This document shows positions 23,951 through 28,013 of a DNA stretch of 28,013 bases, one piece after another. A program made the translations under genes and the position numbers. Positions within the stretch are counted from its first letter, which is position 1; each line of letters begins with the position of its first letter. Source of the stretch: Aphodosoma sp045600865 (GTDB taxonomy: Bacteria > Bacteroidota > Bacteroidia > Bacteroidales > Paludibacteraceae); contig JAZRYS010000201.1 of NCBI GenBank assembly GCA_045600865.1, positions 1 to 28,013 of the forward strand, written 5' to 3'. A model generated the notes under the pieces. It saw only the letters and a program-made list of their open reading frames with translations, was not told where the DNA came from and did no database searches.

Positions 23951-24799
23951 TCATTTCTTCAGTACCAGCACTTTCTGGCGGTTCAGCACGTCGTGTCGGC
24001 GGAGCGAGACGTGGATCCATTTCGTGGTGCCTTTTGTTTCGAGTATCAGCTGGTCGAAGCGGGTGTTGTCCTGGAGCCAGATAAAGGCTTCTGTCAGACC
24101 TGAGTCCTCTGTCTTCAGTCCTTCGTTCCCAGTCTTGCGCCCGAGGACGAAATCCACCGCCTCGCCTGTGAGGTGCTGCGAGTTTGCGGCTCCTCCCACG
24201 AGGCGGTTCAGTTCCGCACAGCGGTAGCCGCTGCTGACGATGATGGGGCAGCCGGTGTGCTGGCGCAGCGGCTCCAGTATGGTCTGGCAGATGCACAACA
24301 GGCTGCTCGTCACTGTTTTGCCATGTTCTGTTGCGAGGTCGAGGCTGTTGTCGATGTGGTGCCTCTCGGCTGTCTCGGAGCGGGTGAACTCGCTCAGTGC
24401 GAAGTGTTCGCTCAGGCGGATTTCTTCTGTTTTTTCTGTTTTCATGTTCATTATTGTTTGTTCGGATTTTACGATTGACTTGTAGCAGCAAGCCGTTATG
24501 AAGCCACGGAGTGTTGAGTATGTGGTGCCGTTCAGGCGCTTGTGGTTCCTACGGTAGGCTTCTTCCCATTCCGTGCGTGTCTCTGTGTCTCCCAACTGGC
24601 GTTTCATCTCGGCGGTTGCCTTTTTGAAACGCATCTGGCCGCGGACCTGTCCCGGCGAGTTGACTTCGCGGTTTGGGTGCATGGTGCAGACCACTGTCTT
24701 GTTTTTTCCGATTCTGCGGGCTACGATGATGTCCCCGTTTTCCAATGTCTTGATTTTGCCGCTGCAATAGGCGAGCAGGCTGAATTTCTCTGCTTTCAT
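23951..24799 (-). CDS. M15 family D-Ala-D-Ala carboxypeptidase with extra N-terminal domain
   Basis: A 282-residue protein. Residues about 130-275 are a phage-type M15A zinc peptidase: SSGYRC (189-194), SQHLTGEAVD (S207, H209, D216) and WIHVS (H263) hold the metal site. Such enzymes cut peptidoglycan cross-links and often serve as endolysins in Bacteroidales phages. Residues 1-115 are a separate module (including NSPGQVRGQMRFKKATAEMK and a WEEAYRRNHKRLNGTTYSTL block) that looks like the second half of a DUF6266-like protein. Translation could also start at M117. A stretch at about 223-236 (TGNEGLKTEDSGLT) looks like a repeat-derived insertion. No signal peptide. The start overlaps the DUF5675 stop by ATGA. 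Confidence 0.85.
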   Translation of the reverse strand: MKAEKFSLLAYCSGKIKTLENGDIIVARRIGKNKTVVCTMHPNREVNSPGQVRGQMRFKKATAEMKRQLGDTETRTEWEEAYRRNHKRLNGTTYSTLRGFITACCYKSIVKSEQTIMNMKTEKTEEIRLSEHFALSEFTRSETAERHHIDNSLDLATEHGKTVTSSLLCICQTILEPLRQHTGCPIIVSSGYRCAELNRLVGGAANSQHLTGEAVDFVLGRKTGNEGLKTEDSGLTEAFIWLQDNTRFDQLILETKGTTKWIHVSLRRHDVLNRQKVLVLKK

Positions 24800-25269
24800 G
24801 ATTCAATGTTTTTTATTATCAATGTCACAGGTCTTCCGTGGGCTGTGCTTTTGCGGATGCGTTCCTTGATGAGCTGGTAGGCTTCGAGCGAGTTCTCCAC
24901 TATGCCGTCGAGGAAATGCCGGCCTACGAGTATGCGGCCGTCATGGCGGTTGTGTGTTCCGTTGCCCACAGCTATCTGCGGGCAGCAGCAGGGCATCTCC
25001 GTGTCGTAGCCGACATTCTCCAGTCTGCGGCAGCGGCTGCATTTGGGTTTGCCGTCGTCCATCACGACTGCGAGCACCTTGCCGTCCTGCTCCTGCTTAT
25101 TGTCGTTCTGTACATGCTGCTTGCATTTCCACCGTCTGACGGTGAATATCCCCTCCGGTATGCAGGAGGTGGCGTTTTCGGTGGTGTCGCAAATGTAGTT
25201 GCCGTTGATGGAGAGTGTGCCGTCCAGGTACTCTCCCTTGAGTTTTTTTCTGTTGATTACAATAATCAT
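24796..25269 (-). CDS. DUF5675 family protein with cysteine-rich insertion
   Basis: A 157-residue protein matching DUF5675: N-terminal strand MIIVINRKKLKGEYLDGTL, then YICDTTENA, a CIPEGIFTVRR turn (usually IPAGTY), and later the ILVG block. The family's usual GCILVG reads GRILVG here. Residues 78-96 are rich in cysteine (CSRC, then PCCCP), perhaps a small metal site. Members often occur next to phage lysis genes; their activity is not established. The ATG at 25269 overlaps the primase stop (ATGA), and the end overlaps the M15 gene by ATGA. The frame stays open upstream to 25416, but that part lies inside the primase gene and is not family-like. Confidence 0.82.
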   Translation of the reverse strand: MIIVINRKKLKGEYLDGTLSINGNYICDTTENATSCIPEGIFTVRRWKCKQHVQNDNKQEQDGKVLAVVMDDGKPKCSRCRRLENVGYDTEMPCCCPQIAVGNGTHNRHDGRILVGRHFLDGIVENSLEAYQLIKERIRKSTAHGRPVTLIIKNIES

Positions 25270-26177
25270 ATTATATTGTCGTTTAAGGTTTTGATGTAAT
25301 AGTCCGAGTAATCCTTGCACCATGCGGGCAGCTGGTGGCGCACGATGGGTATGTGCCTGCTGATTGTGCGGTAGAGTTCGTCGCCGGCCCTGTCGTTGTC
25401 GGGTATCATGTTCCATCTGGGCGAAAGCTGCGAGTTGATGTCTGCCAGTTGCCTCAGGTCGTCATGGTTCAGCAGCGTGGCACTGGGCACTGCTATGGCT
25501 TTGTGTCCGCCCGACAGCAGGCTCCAGCAGTCGGATGGTCCTTCGGCTATGTAGAGTGTGTCGCCCGGCTGCAACAGCTTGAGGATTGGCTGGTTGTACA
25601 GGCGGCTGTGGCTGCCTTTCGGGAAGCGGAAGCGCGGGCCGTCGCGGCTCAGGTTGCGCCATTGTATTCCCGTCAGCCGCCCGTCGGTGTCGTAATACGG
25701 TATCTGCAGCAGCGGTGTGCCGCTGCGGTCTATCCACGATGATATGCGGCACTGCCTGACAACCTCCGCCGCAAGGTGGCGTTCGCCGAACAGAAACTGC
25801 CGTGCGGGCTCGTTCAATACTGGGCTGTTGAAGAAAAAGTCGTATTTCTCCGCATCGAACGGTGCCGTGTCCCTGTGCACGGCAGGCTGTTCGCACTTCG
25901 TGCCGGCGGCTGCGTCATAGTGTCTCTCGAGCCATCTGCAGGCATCGGGGAACGTGGTGCCGAGTCTGGCTTTCACTATGTCGATCACCTTTCCGTACCG
26001 TTTGCAGCCGAAGCAGTAGAAGGTGTTGCTCGTCTTGAAGGTCTTCAGGCTTGGCTCTTCCTCCTTGTGCATGGGGCAGAGGTACATGCCGTTGCGGTCT
26101 GCCTTCATCCCGAGCATTGCCATCACTTTTGCGATGGGCAGTCTGTTCAGCCGGTCGATTTCTGTCTGTCTGATCAT
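25266..26177 (-). CDS. CHC2 zinc-finger/Toprim DNA primase
   Basis: A 303-residue DnaG-type primase of the short form found on mobile elements. The CHC2 zinc finger has C34, H37, C55 and C58 (YLCPMH, FYCFGC). A linker follows, then a Toprim domain with the catalytic AEGPSD (E212) and PDNDRAG (D260, D262). The helicase-binding C-terminal domain of chromosomal DnaG is missing. It would make RNA primers for element replication. It heads a leftward operon with DUF5675 and M15 genes, coupled by ATGA overlaps, a set typical of phage-derived loci in Bacteroidales. G+C is visibly higher than in the flanking core genes. Confidence 0.9.
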   Translation of the reverse strand: MIRQTEIDRLNRLPIAKVMAMLGMKADRNGMYLCPMHKEEEPSLKTFKTSNTFYCFGCKRYGKVIDIVKARLGTTFPDACRWLERHYDAAAGTKCEQPAVHRDTAPFDAEKYDFFFNSPVLNEPARQFLFGERHLAAEVVRQCRISSWIDRSGTPLLQIPYYDTDGRLTGIQWRNLSRDGPRFRFPKGSHSRLYNQPILKLLQPGDTLYIAEGPSDCWSLLSGGHKAIAVPSATLLNHDDLRQLADINSQLSPRWNMIPDNDRAGDELYRTISRHIPIVRHQLPAWCKDYSDYYIKTLNDNII

Positions 26178-26219
26178 AGCGTGGTATGTCGGTCAGTCAT
26201 GGTTCCCTGAACGACGGTG

Positions 26220-26227
26220 CAAAGTTA
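26220..26227 (-). promoter_or_regulatory. -7 promoter element of the primase operon
   Basis: Plus strand CAAAGTTA reads TAACTTTG leftward, an exact TAnnTTTG, with transcription expected near 26214, about 36 bases before the start codon. No good -33 box was found at 19-20 bases. Confidence 0.6.
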
Positions 26228-26440
26228 GTCCGGACTCTCCGTACAGTGTATTGTCTGTCCGCACATGCCAAAATCCGCTTTCCCAATCCGCCAATGATTG
26301 TCAGTCGGTTAATGCGGTGAATGGGGTAGTGAGGCCATGATGGCGGGGGTTGACGGCTGATTTTCAGTCCGCCTGTCGCAATCCGCCATTTTGTTAGAAA
26401 AAAAGTGGGCGAAAATGCTTGCGGTTCCACTTATTATTGT
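26228..26440. other. Divergent intergenic region with repeated AATCCGC motifs
   Basis: About 210 bases between the two divergent promoters hold no gene. The motif AATCCGC[CT] occurs at 26272-26279, 26285-26292 and 26380-26387. These may be binding sites for a regulator of both transcripts, but three short motifs in a G+C-rich stretch could also be chance. Confidence 0.35.
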
Positions 26441-27672
26441 TAACTTTGCGGGCAGAAATTGTTGGACCATTTAATACCCGCACGGCCAAGAACAACAACA
26501 GGGAAATATCAGGAACATTCACGCTCCGCGGCAGGTTGGACGGCATATATGCCATCTTCCAGCTTGTCCGCACGGTCGTGCTTTCGCCTAAGGGATTCGA
26601 TGCCCAGTGCATGGTGCTCTGTGCCGAGCTGGAGGCTCTGGACGTCTTCCTGCATGATATTTCCGACCGCTATCACAGGGAGCTGCCGCTCGCGACGGAC
26701 GAGCTGAAGGATGTGATTCTGGGTGATGAGATAACCAACGTGCGGAACCTGGTCAACGGCGTCTGCGACATTGCCGTGACGGCGGACAGTCCCTCTGTTG
26801 CCATGCTGCGCCGGCAGGCCGAGGTTACGTGCGGCACGATGTCGGCTCTTGCTACGTGGCTGATATTCGGGATTGAGAATAATGCCATGCTGATGGCGGA
26901 ATATGGCAGGATGATGCGTTTCGACTACATCAACAGCCGTTTCCTCGGCGACATGCAGCGCAAACCAGAGACGTTGCTCTCGTCCGACGACCGTGACAGT
27001 ATTGTCGCACGCACCGAGACTATCAAAAAGAGGGTCAACAGTATGGCGGACAACTTGATAAGCCACAATGGGCGCAGCATGAGGTACGATGCCTTGGGCA
27101 GATACCTGTGGCGCACCCGCTACGATGCCGTCTGCGACGACCCGGAGAGGTCTGTCCTCTTCCTCATCCAGACGTACGACCTCTACATGGAACGGCTGGC
27201 GATTCCGTTCAGTTACCTCGGTGTCAGCCCGAAGGCGGCCAGTGGCAATGCCGGCGAGGAAAGCACCAGACGTGCAGCCGAAAAACGCATCCGTGAGGTG
27301 AAGAAGATCTTCACCGTAAACTGCGACAAGTTTTTCATCAACGGCACATGGAAGGAACGTGTGGCTGTCTTGCTTGGCGAGATGCTTGACTGTGAATGCA
27401 AAAACCTTGTGTATGAGCAACTCCTGAGTGCAAAGTATTTCAAGTTCACCCACCAGATCATGGGCGTGCTGATGGATAGGAATATAATAACCGGCTGTAC
27501 CTGCGAGGAGGTGGCCCGGTCGATGAGACTTTTCGACACAGACACCGGCAAGCCAAGCATAGACTCCAGGGTCAGGTATATGCGCCGTCAGGAAGACGGG
27601 GCCGAAATCATGGAATGGCTCAATGCCAGAATCACGGAACTCAATGGTGGCAAATGGGATGTGGCGTCATGA
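26419..27672 (+). CDS. Protein of unknown family beside the primase operon
   Basis: A frame of up to 417 codons that I do not recognise. Apart from the first 35 residues it is mostly helical and charged, with no signal peptide or membrane helix, so cytoplasmic. The C-terminal 70 residues (IMGVLMDRNIITG, then CTCEEVARSMRLFD and IDSRVRYMRRQED) look like a winged-helix-type fold, which would suggest DNA binding or regulation of the element (inference). The start is uncertain: no ATG lies near the N-terminus. TTG at 26419 gives the longest frame, but a promoter at 26441-26448 falls inside it; the ATT at 26458 or the TTG at 26536 are alternatives. Composition matches the primase operon. A terminator lies 100 bases downstream. 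Confidence 0.75.
   Translation: MRFHLLLLTLRAEIVGPFNTRTAKNNNREISGTFTLRGRLDGIYAIFQLVRTVVLSPKGFDAQCMVLCAELEALDVFLHDISDRYHRELPLATDELKDVILGDEITNVRNLVNGVCDIAVTADSPSVAMLRRQAEVTCGTMSALATWLIFGIENNAMLMAEYGRMMRFDYINSRFLGDMQRKPETLLSSDDRDSIVARTETIKKRVNSMADNLISHNGRSMRYDALGRYLWRTRYDAVCDDPERSVLFLIQTYDLYMERLAIPFSYLGVSPKAASGNAGEESTRRAAEKRIREVKKIFTVNCDKFFINGTWKERVAVLLGEMLDCECKNLVYEQLLSAKYFKFTHQIMGVLMDRNIITGCTCEEVARSMRLFDTDTGKPSIDSRVRYMRRQEDGAEIMEWLNARITELNGGKWDVAS
26441..26448 (+). promoter_or_regulatory. -7 promoter element of the unknown gene
   Basis: TAACTTTG is an exact TAnnTTTG, with transcription expected near 26455. It falls inside the longest open frame, so the real start codon should be downstream of it. 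Confidence 0.5.
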
Positions 27673-27691
27673 ACATGGCATCATGGACATG

Positions 27692-27764
27692 AAACCAAGT
27701 CTGTCAAAAAAAAAACATCCCTGCCCAGAAAACCAGGTCTGTCAAAAAAAAAAAACATTCATGC
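27692..27764. repeat. Direct repeats with long A tracts
   Basis: AAACCAAGTCTGTC plus about ten A (27692-27715) recurs as AAACCAGGTCTGTC plus about twelve A (27730-27755), each followed by CAT(C/T)C. This non-coding stretch directly follows the unknown gene. The A tracts are likely to vary in length between strains. Confidence 0.7.
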
Positions 27765-27772
27765 GCACGCGT

Positions 27773-27808
27773 AGTAGTGTATATAAATATACTACTGTTT
27801 TTTTTTTT
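27773..27808 (+). terminator. Rho-independent terminator of the unknown gene
   Basis: AGTAGTGTAT (27773-27782), loop ATAA (27783-27786) and ATATACTACT (27787-27796) form a 10-bp stem with one G-U, followed by G and eleven T (27798-27808): a textbook intrinsic terminator. A second T tract of about 13 lies near 27858-27870. Confidence 0.85.
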
Positions 27809-27875
27809 ATTAGACATATATCACAGGCTTATTCTTGCTATATATACTTATGGCTGCTTTTTTTTTTTTATTATT

Positions 27876-28013
27876 ACTCAAGTTTCGCAAGTCACAATAA
27901 GCTCTGTAAGAGCGAAATAGTATAGCACAGGGCGTGAGCCCTGTGTAAAGATGGTCAATACGTTAATAGAGTGCCGTAGGTACGACACATTTAGATGGCA
28001 CGTACGTTGAAAA
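27876..28013. mobile_element. MITE-like element, right copy, inverted and cut by the window end
   Basis: Starts with the same 17-bp terminal repeat ACTCAAGTTTCGCAAGT (27876-27892). The remaining 121 bases match the reverse complement of 23663-23783 with about four differences, all base changes. The orientation is opposite to the left copy. The other end lies outside the window. Confidence 0.85.

Noticed and set aside
23865..24491. Leftward 208-codon frame within the M15 gene
   Set aside because: Arginine/proline-rich shadow in another frame; the M15 catalytic motifs are in the overlapping frame.
25270..25416. Upstream extension of the DUF5675 frame
   Set aside because: It lies inside the primase gene in another frame; the ATG at 25269 begins the family-like sequence and makes an ATGA overlap.
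26228..26440. Replication origin next to the primase gene
   Set aside because: Only three short AATCCGC motifs; no iterons, no AT-rich unwinding region and no recognisable initiator.
26509..27453. Long leftward frame opposite the unknown gene
   Set aside because: It is a G+C-driven shadow; no family pattern, and codon structure favours the plus-strand frame.

Overview
The window looks like chromosomal DNA from a Bacteroidales bacterium, most likely Prevotella-like. The reasons are promoters of the Bacteroidetes type (TTTG, about 19-20 bases, TAnnTTTG) before several genes, genes without a clear Shine-Dalgarno sequence, a complete aerotolerance (Bat) operon, a TonB receptor with an N-terminal carboxypeptidase-regulatory-like domain, and a TatA/TatC pair without TatB. 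No rRNA, tRNA or CRISPR array was found.

Layout. 1-1260: a short repeat/hairpin, then two leftward genes, an MmcQ/YjbR-fold protein and a QueD-like (6-pyruvoyl-tetrahydropterin synthase family) protein with a C-terminal zinc ribbon and no cysteine at the usual catalytic position. 1441-7644: a rightward run of an MFS transporter, an aldehyde dehydrogenase that abuts it, a TonB-dependent receptor, tatA and tatC. 7634-9594: a leftward three-gene unit (M15 D,D-carboxypeptidase, short-chain dehydrogenase, FlK-like hotdog thioesterase) whose end overlaps tatC. 9636-13612: ftsY, rimO, an HU protein and an unusual HU-transmembrane-LysM protein. 13638-22915: two nested inverted repeats and a promoter, then a ten-gene Bat operon (MoxR ATPase, DUF58 protein, membrane protein, BatA, small secreted protein, BatB, BatC, BatD, BatE, PAP2 phosphatase), tightly packed with several ATGA overlaps. 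22927-23324: a small conserved helix-turn-helix-like gene with its own promoter and a strong terminator.

23359-28013 is an accessory region. A 250-bp palindrome-rich element with perfect 17-bp terminal inverted repeats (a MITE-like element) lies at 23551-23800, and a nearly identical inverted copy begins at 27876 and runs off the window. Between them lies a more G+C-rich module: a leftward operon of CHC2/Toprim primase, DUF5675 protein and M15 peptidase joined by ATGA overlaps, and a divergent 400-residue protein of unknown family. It looks like a domesticated or mobile phage-derived remnant; no integrase or structural genes are visible. The left MITE copy sits between a promoter and a truncated small gene.

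A second repeat family, 9-bp-period TAGA repeats, occurs three times: at the 3' end of the dehydrogenase gene, at the ftsY/rimO junction, and in frame inside rimO. The most interesting items are this coding/non-coding minisatellite, the MITE-bracketed primase module, the HU-TM-LysM protein and the Cys-less QueD homologue.
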